From Tetracentron sinense (lineage: Eukaryota > Streptophyta > Magnoliopsida > Trochodendrales > Trochodendraceae): DNA of 64,000 nucleotides. Positions 1-11,072 of this stretch are shown here, one piece after another (position 1 is the first letter of the stretch; the number at the start of each line of letters is the position of its first letter). The position numbers were made by a program, and so were the translations under genes. The DNA lies in NCBI GenBank assembly GCA_015143295.1, contig CM026565.1:12956041-13020040 (forward strand), in the 5' to 3' direction. The notes beneath the pieces were generated by a model. It was given only the letters and a program-made list of their open reading frames with translations. It did no database searches and was not told the origin of the DNA.

Positions 1-1425
1 CATACCCATAAGGTCCAGATGGCACAGTAAGGACAGGGGTTGTAGTAAGCCTCTTCTTCAGTTCCGTGAAACTGATCTCGCACTTATCACTCCATACAAA
101 CTTAGCGTTCTTCCTTGTCAGGTAAGTGAGCGGTGCTGCAAGGCTAGAGAAACCATCTACGAATCTCCTGTAGTAGCCTGCCAACCCAAGAAAGCTGTGT
201 ATCTCGGTAACACTCTTGGGCCTCGCCCAACTCATGACTGCCTCTATCTTCTTTGGATCCACCGAAATACCTTCTGCAGAAACAACGTGGCCTAGGAATG
301 CCACCTCTTCCAACCAAAACTCACACTTGCTAAGTTTGGCGTATAGCTTGTGCTCTCTTAGCATTTCCAAAGTAAGGCGTAGGTCGCGTGTGTGATCTTC
401 CCATGTCTGGGAATAGACCAAAATGTCATCAACAAATACAATCACGCACCTATCAAGATATGGCCGGAACACTCGGTTCATCAAATCCATAAAGGCTGCC
501 GGCGCGTTCGTGAGTCCAAAAGGCATCACCAAGAACTCGTAGTGCCCATATCGAGTCCTGAAAGCAGTTTTGGGAACATCTTCCACCTTAATCTTCAACT
601 GGTGATAACCCAATCGAAGATCTATCTTCGAGAAAAATCTCGCTCCCTTCAACTGATCGAACAAGTCATCAATCCTAGGCAAGGGATACCTATTCTTTAT
701 AATGACTTTGTTCAATTGCTGATAATCGATGCACATCCGCATCGAGCCATCTTTCTTCTTAACAAACAACACCGGGGCACCCCACGGTGAGACACTTGGT
801 CAAATGAAACCAAGGCCTTGTAATTCCTCCAACTGAGTCTTCAACTCCTTAAGTTCAATCGGGGCCATTCTATACGGAGCCCTGAATATTGGAGTTGTGC
901 CTGGTGCAAGCTCGATCACAAACTCAATCTCCCAGTTTGGAGGTAATCCTGGCAACTCCTCTGGAAACACATCCAGGAATTCACTCACAACTGGAATTGT
1001 CGATGAGTCCTTTGCCTCGGGGTTAGCTAAGCTCAACGCCGCAAAGCGGGCAATGTCTCTACTTCTCAACCCTCGAAAGTGAAATGGTTTTCCTTCTACC
1101 GGCTTGAAGAGTACCATCTTCTCAAAGCAAGCTACATGCCCATGATGTGCTGCTAACCAATCCATTCCCAATATAACATCAAAGTCTTGGAATCCCAGGA
1201 CGATGAGATCAACCGCCAACTCGTGGCTTCCAACTTGGACCACACTATTTCTATACACTTTATCTGCCAATACTGTTTTGCCGAGAGGAGTCGAAATGGC
1301 TAACTCCGGTTTTAGCTGACTAGGCTCCACAGAAAAGTCTTCTAAAAAACTCGGCGAGACAAACGAATGAGTAGACCCGGTATCAATCAACACTCGAGCC
1401 AAATACTCATTGACTAGTAGGGTTC
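1..1425 (-). pseudogene. Element A pol: aspartic protease and RT (partial, one stop)
   Basis: The protease begins right after the candidate intron and carries the active-site motif [10 protein letters not shown]; a second protease hallmark, ILGMDWL, follows. The protease-RT linker (ELPGLPPNWEIEFVIELAPG) and the first RT blocks then read into a TGA at 800-802, where the sister element B has Gln (LGFI-stop-PSVSPWG). Beyond the stop the frame remains recognisable through the catalytic FVDD box (425-436) to the RT thumb at the window start. The products would process the polyprotein and copy the element's RNA in cytoplasmic particles. One nonsense change is the only clear lesion in the visible part. 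Confidence 0.88.
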
Positions 1426-1571
1426 CTGAAATTTTAACTAGCGGAGTTAATCCATGCATCAACAGCGTATACATGTAGGTATATATACATATAGAACATG
1501 CCAAGTACGTACACAGAGAATAGAGCATAACATAATAATCACGAATAAAGAAATTGACTCTAACTGCGTAC
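1426..1571 (-). other. Candidate spliceosomal intron between gag and protease (A)
   Basis: On the minus strand the 146-bp segment starts GTACGCAG after CAAG and ends AAAATTTCAG before GAACC. It is U-rich as plant introns are, and ATTAAC about 30 nt before the AG can serve as branch point. Removing it joins CAA-G to GA-ACC, giving VVQG then TLLVNEYLARVLIDTGS in one frame, exactly what uninterrupted relatives such as element F encode. Its length (146, not a multiple of 3) breaks the frame, so unspliced RNA ends translation inside the segment. The same position is occupied in elements B and C. Splicing itself is inferred. Confidence 0.72.
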
Positions 1572-2820
1572 CTTGCACCACATCATCAGATGCAAGTGCA
1601 TCACCCTCTGTCAAGGCAAAAACTCGCCCCTGGTTTGCCTGGCGAGACTGAGGTGTAGACCGGGTAGTCTGAGATGACGCCTGGTATGATCCTGCTGGGC
1701 GTGCTGGGGGCCTACTACCCTGAGACTGGCCTGGTAAATGCCGGCTAGGGCAATCCCTGATCATGTGGCCCTGGCGACCGCAATGATAACATCCACCAGA
1801 TGCTCTTCGGTAATCTCCTGCCGGATGCCTTTTGCCGCATGAAGTGCAAACCTCATATGTGTAGGCCGGAGGGACCGAAGGTGGTGTATACCTCGCTGCC
1901 TGAGGGGTAACTGGCCGTGGGGCCGGAAGAGCTTGAGGTGGAGGTGCCTGTGGCACGTACTGCCGGGGTGCTGGAGGCGCATAAGTCGGCCTCATCTGTG
2001 GTGCTGGCCATGTATACTGATAAGGACCAGTCCGGGCCCGCCTCTCTAAAGGTACCGAACCACTAGATTGGCCTCTCGCCAATTCTCTCTTCTTGGACAC
2101 GGTATCTAAATTGGTCTCAACCAACAAAGCTTTATCCACTACTTCGGCGTAAGTGGCGTGCCTGAAGACCGACACTTTCTCCATGATGACATCCTTGATC
2201 CCTTGCTCAAACCTCCTCGCCTTCATTGCCTCGGTGGTAATCATATGTGTCGCGAAACGTGATAGCTCCGAGAACTTGGCCTCATAAGCGGCCACCGACA
2301 TCGAACCTTGCTCAAGGTTGATGAATTCTCTCTCTTTCTTTTCCCGAGCTCCAACCGGGAAATACTTCTTATAGAACGTGTCCTTAAACTCCTCCCAAGT
2401 CCACGGTTGACTTTGCATGGTCAAGTCCCGTGTCCTCAATGTGGACAACTACCAATGGTGGGCTTCGCCCTCTAGCATAAAAACTGCCCATGCCACTTTC
2501 TCTTCCTCTGTAGGAGAGAGCACCGCAAATATCTTCTCAACCTGGAGGATCCAAGCCTCCGCAGTAAGAGGGTCCCCACTCCCGTAAAAGGATGGAGGCC
2601 TCAATCTCCGGAATGTCTCAACTCCAGCTGTACGATGTACTGGAGCTGCAGGAGGTTGAGTAGGTGCCGCTGATGCCGGTATAGTTTGCCGAGCCGTCAG
2701 GATGGCGAGTGTCTCAGCAATAGAGCCTAAGACCTGAGAGAGGTCCGGCTGCTCATCCTCATCCCGTGAAGAAGAGGAAGCTCTGGTATGTGGCCCACGA
2801 CCCCGTGTGTTCCGTCTCAT
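1572..2820 (-). pseudogene. Element A gag (capsid/nucleocapsid), one in-frame TAG
   Basis: The start is the ATG at 2820, giving MRRNTRGRGPHTRAS, also used by B and C. The retrotransposon gag domain follows (FRRLRPPSFYGSGDPLTAEA, then EEEKVAWAVFMLEGEAHHW). A TAG at 2449-2451 replaces the second Trp of HHWW; the same frame then continues through FKDTFYKKYFP to a Pro-rich linker and the zinc knuckle CYHCGRQGHMIRDC. An upstream Cys motif, CTSCGKRHPAGDY, has Tyr where B has Cys (GEC). Gag would form the particle and bind genomic RNA. Without splicing the frame runs into the intron and ends at 1459. Confidence 0.88.
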
Positions 2821-2830
2821 GACTAAAGTC

Positions 2831-2993
2831 CTGAGAATAATAACACCACATGAGTCTAACTTGAAACCACAGTTTATTTCAATGTCATTTCACAATAATT
2901 CAATTTGTATTAGTTGTATAATACTAATACACCACACATCAAGTCATCAGAGTATTCATCACATTATACTTATACTTTAGTGTTCTAGCGTAC
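2831..2993 (-). other. Candidate leader (5' UTR) intron of element A
   Basis: On the minus strand a GTACGC follows CTAG at 2993, and TTATTCTCAG ends at 2831, ten bases before the gag ATG. The 163-bp span is AT-rich. Element C has the same two boundaries at the same spacing (163 bp), and its 5' splice-site-like hexamer matches that of the gag-protease candidate intron. B keeps the acceptor-like TTCTCAG but not the GT. This could simply be conserved leader sequence; no coding constraint tests it. Confidence 0.35.
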
Positions 2994-3164
2994 CTAGGAC
3001 CCGTACTTGGTTAAGCAACCATTTTAGACTAAGACTAAAGTTTAGTCTTACACTTGGAACCAGACTCGCTCCCGACTCACTTTCTTCCTAACTCGTTTCC
3101 TAACATATGCTCTTGTCAAGCCGTGGTATAAGATTCTAAGTGACCCTAAAGACCTAAAGCCTAA

Positions 3165-3176
3165 GTTCTGATACCA
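3165..3176 (-). other. Primer binding site, element A
   Basis: The minus strand reads TGGTATCAGAAC four bases inside the 5' LTR. It matches the plant initiator tRNA-Met site TGGTATCAGAGC found in C, B and F except for one base. It would prime minus-strand DNA synthesis. Confidence 0.85.
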
Positions 3177-3914
3177 CTTCTGTCGTGACCCAAAACCCAC
3201 CCTAGGAGTTAGAGTGAATCTTGGACCACTTAATCATGACTTACAGGACTTGCTTGACGAACCAACCTGCAAAACCCACAGAACATATACAATAGAGGGT
3301 AACAGCGGAAGCCTAACTATAAACCACAGCGGAAGTCTAACAAACCTCCAAGTGTATATACACATGGTCCAAGTTTAATACAAAAGAAAACAAGACAAAA
3401 AAAAAATGCGGACATGCCCGCCAAAATACATGGATATAATCACTCATGCTCACCCACAGCTAATCCACTCAGAATCTAACACCACCTACTAAAAACCCTC
3501 TACGGGAGGTTCCTCCAAAGGCTCCTCGACGTACTCCTCCTCCACCCATGGATCAGGAGCACAAACATCAAATGGAGCAGTAGTTCCCTCAAAACCTGCC
3601 GACATAAGAAGTACGGCTGAGCATGGAATACTCAGCGGGTACTAAATACTAACCAATAGACATAGCATGAGATAGCAATGCACCATACATATATATAAGA
3701 TAGGAACAGTTCATATCATACAAGGAAGTAAAACAGTTTGTAATCATGCTTGCATTCAGAAAAGCCGATAAAACCCTTGAAGACCTTGTGCACTTGACTT
3801 GACTGGAAATACCATTTCCGTGCTTGAAAACTTGTCATGTTTGTCTTATCTTGTCATATCATGCGTGTCATGCCATGTTATGCTTGTATCATGCGTGTAT
3901 CATGCTTGCTTGTT

Positions 3915-4180
3915 CTGAAAAGTAATCTACTTGTGAGGGAAGGGAGACCCTTCTTCCTAGAATGCTCATGCTTGTCATGCTATGTCATGTCATGCCTACT
4001 CGGAAGAGTAAACTACTTGTGAGGGAAGGGAGACCCTTCTTCCTAGAATGCTCATGCTTGTCCTTCCACTTGTTAGATTCACTTGTGAGATGTCCTTGTG
4101 AGATGCACTTGCGAGGGAAGGGAGACCCTTCTTATGTTATGTATGCACTTGCGAGGGAAGGGAGACCCTTCTTATGAAAA
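3915..4180 (-). repeat. Hairpin minisatellite in the R-U5 part of LTR A
   Basis: Four imperfect copies of a block carry GAAGGGTCTCCCTTC (minus strand), a 6-bp perfect stem with a TCT loop, separated by runs rich in CATG. Because it lies downstream of the TATA box it should be transcribed and could fold in the RNA. The same block recurs in C, D, E and J. Confidence 0.75.
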
Positions 4181-4973
4181 TGCATGATTGTCTTGTCCTT
4201 GCCAAAAGCGAGGTAAAACATATCGTACGATATGCCCCACCTCTAAACCGTGTTCTTGAAAACGCCGATAAAACATGCCATGCATTCGTGCTCGTGAAAT
4301 CGTGTGCATACTTGCATTTGGAATTTAATATGCTAATTTGGGGTAGTTCACAAAGCATAACATATAACAATTTAAGTGAGTAATAATCTACACATTTTAA
4401 GAAATGTAAGAAACACACTATCATGAACCCTAACAATTTCAAGAGTACTTAAGCATGGGTTCCCTTAATTTATCATTTATTTTGTTCACCTTGGCATTTC
4501 ATCAAACATAGGGTGTGTTGAATATTCACTTAAACCTAGATCATGCTTTTCTAGGTGGGTTATGCTCACATCACACTTGTATGTTCATTATTAGTACAAT
4601 GCCCTTTCCCATTCATTCATCACATCATCCACACAGCATCCATTCGCCAACATCCACCTCCATTCACCATTCATACCACCAATCTCATAACACATATATA
4701 AGTGAAGGAAAACAAGAAGAAATAAAGGAAAAGAGAAGCTATGACCAGGAGGGTAACAAAGAGTACCGACCTTGAAGAAATGAGGAAGAAACCCCTTGAG
4801 AAAATCCTCACTTGATTGGAATGATCCAAGCTTGATTTGGGGAAGATCCAACCCTTGATTGAAGCTCTTCTTGGTTTCAAGCAAAACCCTCTTTGGAATG
4901 CTCAAGATCCTTTCCTTCTCTTTCTAGGAACTCTCCTTGGTTTAGGGTAACCCAAAAACCCTCCTAAAGTCTT

Positions 4974-4983
4974 CTATTTATAG
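4974..4983 (-). promoter_or_regulatory. Probable LTR TATA box (A)
   Basis: The minus strand reads CTATAAATAG about 55 bp downstream of the palindrome array, where an LTR core promoter would be expected. The same decamer lies at the same place in solo LTR K. The transcription start is not shown by sequence alone. Confidence 0.6.
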
Positions 4984-5037
4984 TGTAAGGGGTGAAAAAC
5001 CCCCTAAAAATCGCATCCAAGAAAGTAAAATCGCGTA

Positions 5038-5204
5038 TCTACGATCGTTCGTAGCGATTTACGATTGATCGTAGCCTTCTACGATCGATCGTAGTTTCAC
5101 CCGAGAGTTTCCAGCATTTCTGGGGATTTACGATCGATCGTAGCATCTCTACGATCGTTCGTAGCTCCGCTACGATCGTTCGTAGGGTCCCTACGAGCGA
5201 TCGC
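5038..5204 (-). repeat. Palindrome array upstream of the TATA box, LTR A
   Basis: Seven near copies of CTACGATCGATCGTAG, some with TTCG in place of ATCG, are spaced by 3-30 bp. The type sequence is a perfect 16-bp palindrome. The array is split three plus four by a spacer resembling the one in the B, K and I arrays. Confidence 0.8.
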
Positions 5205-5740
5205 AACTTTTGCAGAAAGTTTTCAGCATTTTTGTATTTTCGTATTTTGGCCATAACTTTTTACTTGCTTGTCCGATTTTGAAAATTCAACTTGTGTTGG
5301 ATTCGTCTTTTGAAGGAGAACAACTTTCATGTTTTTCACAACTTCCAATTCTTCCTTTTTCTTGGACCATTTTTCCCCTAAGCCTGACTGATCCGAAATT
5401 GGGTTTCGTCAATCTAGATTTTAAACCGACCCGACTTCAGAAATCGGTCTTTTGACCTAACACCAACTCAAAATCAAGACAAGTGATCAACATGAACCCC
5501 AAAGAGGGTTCAATTACCTTTCCAAAAATCCAAGAATCGCTAGATTCCGACGAGTGGCGCGAACGCTAGGGCTATTTAGATTCGAGGGTATGCCAAGGCA
5601 TAACCCTTGTCAATACTCAAGAGTATTCTATACTCTTGCCTATTTCATTCCAAACACCCATACACCATAAATACATTCTTAAATGCTTTAGTATATGATA
5701 TCATTCGTCGTACATGGCCATCAAGATCCGGGGTTCTACA

Positions 5741-5955
5741 GGTGCTCTGCAGGTTAGAACTGTTTTGACCATATCTTTTGACTCGCTTGTCGGATTTCGA
5801 CGATTCAACTTGCGTTGGGTTCGTCTTTCAAAAGGGAACATTTTTGATATTTCAGAATTTCTAATTTCTCCCTTATTTATTAATTATACTACGAGAAAGG
5901 CCAATTAGCTATGAAAATGTTATTCATTAAGTATAGAAAAGTCCGAGGTGCTACA
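5741..5955 (-). repeat. 3' LTR fragment of element B (U3 start)
   Basis: The segment ends in GAGGTGCTACA, the reverse complement of the LTR start, beside the polypurine tract. It matches the right end of the 5' LTR (about 13175-13377), including the conserved block (here 5762-5830). Element A interrupts it at 5740/5741, at the edge of the palindrome array. Confidence 0.88.
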
Positions 5956-5968
5956 TTCTCCCCCCCTT
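5956..5968 (-). other. Polypurine tract, element B
   Basis: The minus strand reads AAGGGGGGGAGAA immediately before the LTR start TGTAGCACC. It would prime plus-strand DNA synthesis. Confidence 0.85.
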
Positions 5969-6045
5969 ACAAAAATTTCGTCCTCGAAATATGGAGGATA
6001 CATACATGCACAAAACCATAACAAATACAAGGGAATTTCAAGGCC

Positions 6046-7383
6046 CTAAACAAATAACTGAGGATACTTTTCTCGCACTTCAGCTTCTCGTTCTCATGTA
6101 GCTTCCTCCCCTGAATGGTGTTGTCATCTTACCAAGACCAAGGGAATGGTCTTGTTGCGCAAGACTTGATCTCGCCTATCTAAGATCTGCATCGGTTGCT
6201 CAACTAGTGTAAGATCCTCTCGGATTTCCACCGGATCAAGCTTTATGACATGGGAAGGGTCCAAGATGTACTTTCGAAGCATAGAGACATGGAACACATT
6301 ATGGACCGCCGCCGTCATATGAGCGGGCAAAGCAACACGGTAAGCCACCTCACCGACTCTAGTAATGATCTCGAACGGGCCCACATATCTTGGACTGAGC
6401 TTGCCTCTCTTTCCGAATCTCATAACACCCTTGGTTGGTGAAATCTTGATAAAAACAAAGTCGCCAACTCGGAATTCAAGATCTCTCCTTCTGTTATCGG
6501 CGTAGCTCTTCTGTCTATCCTGTGCGGTCTTCAACCTCTCCCGGATAAGCTTGACTCTATCCACGGTTTGTACAATTAATTCGGAGCCCAACACCTTCCT
6601 TTCCCCAACTTCATCCCAATACAACGGGGATCTACAACTCCTTCCATTCAAAGCCTCAAAAGGCGCCATTTGTATGCTTACCTGGTAACTATTGTTGTAG
6701 GCGAATTCCACCAAAGGTAGGTGATCTTCCCAACTTCCCTTGAAGTCTAGCATACATGCCCGGAGCATATCTTCAATAACCTGATTCACTCGCTCGGTTT
6801 GCCCATCCGTCTGTGGATGGAAAGTCGTGCTAAAGTCCAACCGGGAACCTATGGCACTCTGAAAGCTTTTCCAAAACCTGGAGGTAAATCTAGGGTCCCG
6901 ATCCGAGACAATGCTCACTGGCACCCCGTGCAACCGAACTATTTCTTTGATATACAATGCAGCCAACTGATTGGAATTGAAGGTAGTCCAGTATGGCAAG
7001 AAATGGGCGGACTTCGTCAGTTTATCGACCACAACCCATATAGCATCGAAGTTTCTAGCAGTCTTCGGCAACCCCACAATGAAGTCCATAGATATGTGCT
7101 CCCATTTTCACTCGGGAATAGGGAGAGACTGTAAAAGTCCAACCGGTCTCCTGTGCTCGGCCTTGACTTACTGGCACACCAAGCATCGGGACACGTACTC
7201 TGCTATTTCTCGCTTCATGTTTCGCCACCAAAAGTGCTTTTTCAAGTCCCTATATATTTTGGTACCTCCGGGGTGAACGGTGTACTTGGACCGGTGAGCC
7301 TCGTACAAGATTTCTCGTTTAAGCTTCTCATCGGCTGGGACACATACTCTTCCCTTGAAAGTGATAATCCCATCATCCCTCAC
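6046..7383 (-). pseudogene. Element B integrase and chromodomain (degenerate)
   Basis: The integrase zinc domain (VHPGGTKIYRDLKKHFWW, then CLVC) reads from 7383 to 7168. Stops TAA after VCQ and TGA before KWEH interrupt the linker. The catalytic core follows with its three acidic positions in VVDKLTKSAHF, SDRDPRFTS and TERVNQ. The C-terminal domain (RYVGPFEIITRVGEVAYRVA) leads into a Tekay chromodomain, EQPMQILDRRDQVLRNKTIP. This is cut by TGA at 6124-6126 at the VLV-Trp position; the remaining helix (EREAEV, KYPQLF) is still readable to a stop at 6046 but holds another Trp-to-TGA. Integrase inserts the cDNA; the chromodomain is thought to steer it to modified chromatin. Confidence 0.88.
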
Positions 7384-7419
7384 CGCAAAATCCTTGCTGC
7401 CACTCTTAACTGACTTGTC

Positions 7420-9375
7420 TCAGCAAGAAAGTAGCTCAGCATCCATTCCCTGCAACTCTTGGATCATGCTCAGGATATATGGCCTAACTGTGATGTTAGC
7501 CATTACCGGCCTAAACGAAGGGAGACTAAAACTGATGTCAAGATTGGATGCATCCTCCAGCAACCTCCACTCCTTCAGCATCATATGCGCCAAAAGTCCA
7601 GTAGGCTTCCGGCTAAGAGCATCGGCTACAACATTCACTTTGCCCAGATGGTATTGAATGGAGCACTCGTAGTCTTTCAAAAATTCTACTCATCTTCTTT
7701 GCCTCAGGTTTGACTCTTTCTGGGAAAATAAATACTCTTTTATGATCAGTGAATACCTCAAATTGTTCCCCATAAAGATAATGTAGCCAAATCTTCAATG
7801 CAAACACAACCGCGGCAAGCTCTAAGTCGTGAGTGGGGTAATTCTTTTCATGTTCCTTCAATTGCCTTGATGCATAGGCAAAGAATTTCTTGTGCTGCAT
7901 AAGGACACACCCAAGTCTGATGTGCGAAGCATCGCTATACACCTCATAACCACCATATCCGGATGGCACAGTAAGGACGGGGACCGTGGTGAGGCGTTTC
8001 TTCAATTCTCGGAAACTCACTTCAAATTTGTCTCTCCAACTAAACTTAGCATTCTTCCTCGTCAAGTAAGTGAGAGGTGCAGCTAAACTGGAGAATCCCT
8101 CCACAAATCTCCGATAGTAGCCCGCTAATCCGAGGAAACTACGTATCTCTGTGACGCTCTTGGGCCTCTCCCAACTCATGACTGCCTCAACCTTGGCTGG
8201 GTCTACAGAAATGCCCTCGGCCGACACTACGTGGCCTAGGAACGCCACCTTCTCTAACCAGAATTCACACTTGCTCAATTTGGCATATAGCCTATGCTCT
8301 CTCAACATCTCCAAGGCAAGGCGGAGGTCTCGTGCGTAATCTTCCCGTGTCTGGGAATACACCAAAATGTCGTCAATGAACACAATCACGCATCGATCCA
8401 AGTATGATCGAAACACCCGGTTCATCAAATCCATGAACGCCGCCGGTGCATTCGTCAGCCCAAAAGGCATGACAAGGAACTCGTAATGCCCATACCGAGT
8501 CCTGAAAGCCGTCTTCGGAACATCCTCCGACTTGATCTTTAACTGATGATACCCCGATCTAAGATCAATCTTGGAGAAAAATCTCGCTCCCTTCAGTTGG
8601 TCGAATAAGTCGTTTATCCTTGGCAAGGGATAACGATTCTTGAAAGTTACCATGTTCAACTGACGGTAGTCTATATACATTCTCATTGACCCGTCTTTCT
8701 TCTTCACAAAGAGAACCGGAGCTCCCCACGGCGAGACACTTGGTTGGATAAAACCAAGTTGTTGTAACTCCTCAATCTGTTTCTTCAATTCTTCAAGCTC
8801 TATAGGGGCCATTCTATATGGTGCCCTTGAAATCGGAGCGGTTCCCGGAGCAAGCTCTATAGCGAACTCAATCTCTCTATCAAGAGGCAACCCGGGAAGT
8901 TCCTCCAGAAACACATTCAAGAACTCACTCACAACCGCAATAACCGAGGATTTTTGTGCTTCGGGGTTCGCTAAGCTCAAAGCTGCCAAGCGAGCAATAT
9001 CCCTTTCTCTCAATCCTTGGAAGTGAAAAGGTTTGACTCCTTCCGGCTTGAAATTCACCATCTTTTCAAAACACGCAACATGACCGTGATGGTTTGCCAA
9101 CCAATCCATCCCTAGGATGACATCAAAATCCAAGTCTTGGATATCCAAGATGATAAGATCGGCTAACAGTTCATTCTCCCCCACTTGCACCACACAATCT
9201 CTAAATATTTTTTCGGTATCAACTGACTTGCCGAGTGGAGTTGCAATGGTCAACTCCCGCTCTAATGGAGTAGCCTCAGTCAAAAAGCCCTTTGCAAAAC
9301 TTGGTGAGACAAAAGAGTGAGTAGATCCTGTGTCTATCAACACTCAGGCGAGACACTCGTTCACTAATAAAGCGC
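7420..9375 (-). pseudogene. Element B protease, RT and RNase H (frameshifted)
   Basis: From right to left: protease with [10 protein letters not shown] and ILGMDWL; RT with [17 protein letters not shown], the [20 protein letters not shown] box and the catalytic FIDD ([10 protein letters not shown]); then RNase H with [13 protein letters not shown] and [15 protein letters not shown]. The frame is lost just after FTDHK near 7710 and picked up in another frame as [20 protein letters not shown] followed by ALSRK; a TGA at 7420 ends it. A TGA (instead of an Arg or Trp codon) in the exon before LIDTG also separates it from gag. Catalytic residues survive, so the decay is recent relative to element C's deletion. 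Confidence 0.88.
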
Positions 9376-9507
9376 CTGTGCGATTAAGTAACTAATGTCA
9401 GTAGATTTCAAATAGTAACAAGCATCATACATAGGTAACCCCTAATAATAGTCACATAACCAACCATAGGAATCTTACACAACTTAAACTCTAGGATTTT
9501 TGCGTAC
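9376..9507 (-). other. Candidate intron between gag and protease (B)
   Basis: The 132-bp minus-strand segment starts GTACGCAA and ends AATCGCACAG. A textbook plant branch-point match, CTGAC, lies about 27 nt before the AG. Outside the ends it differs greatly from the introns of A and C, yet it sits at the same codon: CAA-T, then GC, then LLVNE. Unspliced reading ends at a TAG six codons in. The exon base before GT is T here, G in A and C. Confidence 0.68.
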
Positions 9508-10744
9508 ATTGCACGACATCGTCGGATGCACGTGCGTCTCTCTCTGATAGGGTGAAGACTTGGCCCTATGTGGCTAGGCGAGGAGGTCGTGTAGACTGTG
9601 AGGCCCTCGAAGCCTGGGAAGAGCTAGGCTGAGATGTTTGCCTAATCGGGGGCCTGCTCCCTGAAGACCGAGCTGGCAAATAACGTCGGGGACAATCTCT
9701 AACCATGTGGCCATGGTCACCACAATGGAAGCAACTTCCTCTAACCCTCCGGCATTCTCCCGCAAAATGCCTCCTTCCACAAAGGGTGCATATATCGTGC
9801 AAAAAGGAGGGAGGAGCATATCCCGTAGCCTGAGTCACTGCAAGGTGTGAAGTCTGAGCAAAAGCCGGGCGAAAAGCCAGTGGAGAAAAAGGGCGGGGAG
9901 CCTGTGGTGCCGAATATATCCTCTGTGACTAAGCCGGCCCTACAGACTGATACAAGCTAGTCCTTGCTCTTTTCTCCCCTGAACTACTCGACTGTCTTTT
10001 CTCCATTCCTCTTCTTTTGAAGAACTCCTTGGAGTTTGACTTGGGCAAAAGTGCCTTGTCCACTACTTCTTAATATGTCTCATGTCTGAAAATTAAGACT
10101 CGGTCCTTGAGGTAGGCCTTCAACCCCCTCTCAAATTTCTGGGCTTTCATAGCCTCAGTCGCTATCATATGTGGAACAAACCGAGATAGCTCCAAAAATT
10201 TAGCTTCATAAGCCGCTACTGACATATTACCTTGCTCCAAGGTAATGAACTCCACTTCCATCTTCTCTTTCATCCCAACCGGGAAATACTTCTTGTTGAA
10301 AACGTCCAAGAATTCCTCCCTAGTCCAGTCTTGACCTTGTCGGGTCAACTCTCGGGTCTGAAGTGCGGACTTCCACCAATGATCAGCCTCACCTTCAAGC
10401 ATGAAGGCGGCCCAAGTAACCCTTTCCTCCTCCGTAGGCGCCAATACAGAGAATATCTTTTCTAATTGCCAAATCCATCCTTCGGCAACAAGCGGGTCAA
10501 TACTCCCACAAAAGGTTAGAGGCCTCATCCTCCGGAAAGCCTCTATTCCGGCTTGTGCTAGATTAGGAGGAGCCGATATAAGCGCGGCATTAGGCGGAGT
10601 GGCCGGTGGACTTGCCGCTAGCATAGCCAAGGTCTCGGCTATTGAATCGAAAGCTTGGGCAAAGCCGGGTTGATCATCACCCGATAGAGCATCACCTCCA
10701 TTGCCCCTTGTGTTGTATGCGCGACCCCGGGTATTGCGTCTCAT
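9508..10744 (-). pseudogene. Element B gag (degenerate)
   Basis: The ATG at 10744 (MRRNTRGRAYNTRGN) matches the starts in A and C, although the frame is open a little further upstream. The gag core (FRRMRPLTFCGSIDPLVAEG, EEERVTWAAFMLEGEADHWW, FNKKYFPVG) is intact down to a TAA at 10070-10072 after FRHETY. The frame then continues through a Lys/Ser-rich stretch and a second in-frame TAG near 9930 to two Cys motifs, CTLCGRRHFAGEC and CFHCGDHGHMVRDC. These are the complete pair expected of Tekay nucleocapsid and serve as the reference for the damaged first motif in A and C. Confidence 0.87.
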
Positions 10745-11060
10745 AATTTCTCCTGAGAACGACAATACAACTTGAGTCTACCTTGGATACGCATTTAGGA
10801 ATAGTTCACAATTTACTCAATACATATTCATCAAGCATATTTATTAAGCACAAATCATGCACACATGCTATATAACACAATATCATAACATACAATCCGT
10901 GTTCCTAGCGTAGGACTCTAAGTTCGGTCGAAGTTCAACCTGTTTTGACTAAGACTAATTTGTTAGTCTATACTTGGAATACGACTCCTTCCTAATACCT
11001 AATGTCTTGTTCAATAATGGTATCGAGTACTAAGCGACCTTAGGAACTCTAATGCCTAGA

Positions 11061-11072
11061 GCTCTGATACCA
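11061..11072 (-). other. Primer binding site, element B
   Basis: The minus strand reads TGGTATCAGAGC, complementary to the 3' end of plant initiator tRNA-Met, three bases inside the LTR. Confidence 0.87.

Larger units (their letters stand above)
1..5740 (-). mobile_element. Element A: Tekay-type Ty3/gypsy retrotransposon, 5' part
   Basis: Read on the minus strand, this is 5' LTR (3181-5740), primer binding site, leader, gag, protease and the start of reverse transcriptase. The window edge cuts it just before RNase H, so the rest of pol and the 3' LTR lie outside. The gag and protease-RT are close relatives of element C and more distant from B, and the layout is that of the Tekay (Del) chromovirus lineage. 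The element landed inside the 3' LTR of element B: B-type LTR sequence resumes at 5741. The target-site duplication cannot be checked because the left end is missing. The element is defective (in-frame TAG in gag, TGA in RT). Confidence 0.9.
3181..5740 (-). repeat. 5' LTR of element A (2,560 bp)
   Basis: On the plus strand it runs from TGTCGTGACC to GGGGTTCTACA, the reverse complement of the TGTAGAG...CGACA ends of the C-family LTRs. From U3 to U5 it holds a conserved block at 5247-5312 (see findings), a palindrome array (5038-5204), a TATA box (4974-4983), AT-rich sequence, and a hairpin minisatellite (3915-4180). Outside these parts (about 4180-4970 and 3181-3900) I see only sequence shared with the LTRs of C, D, E and J, and no gene. 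Confidence 0.9.
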
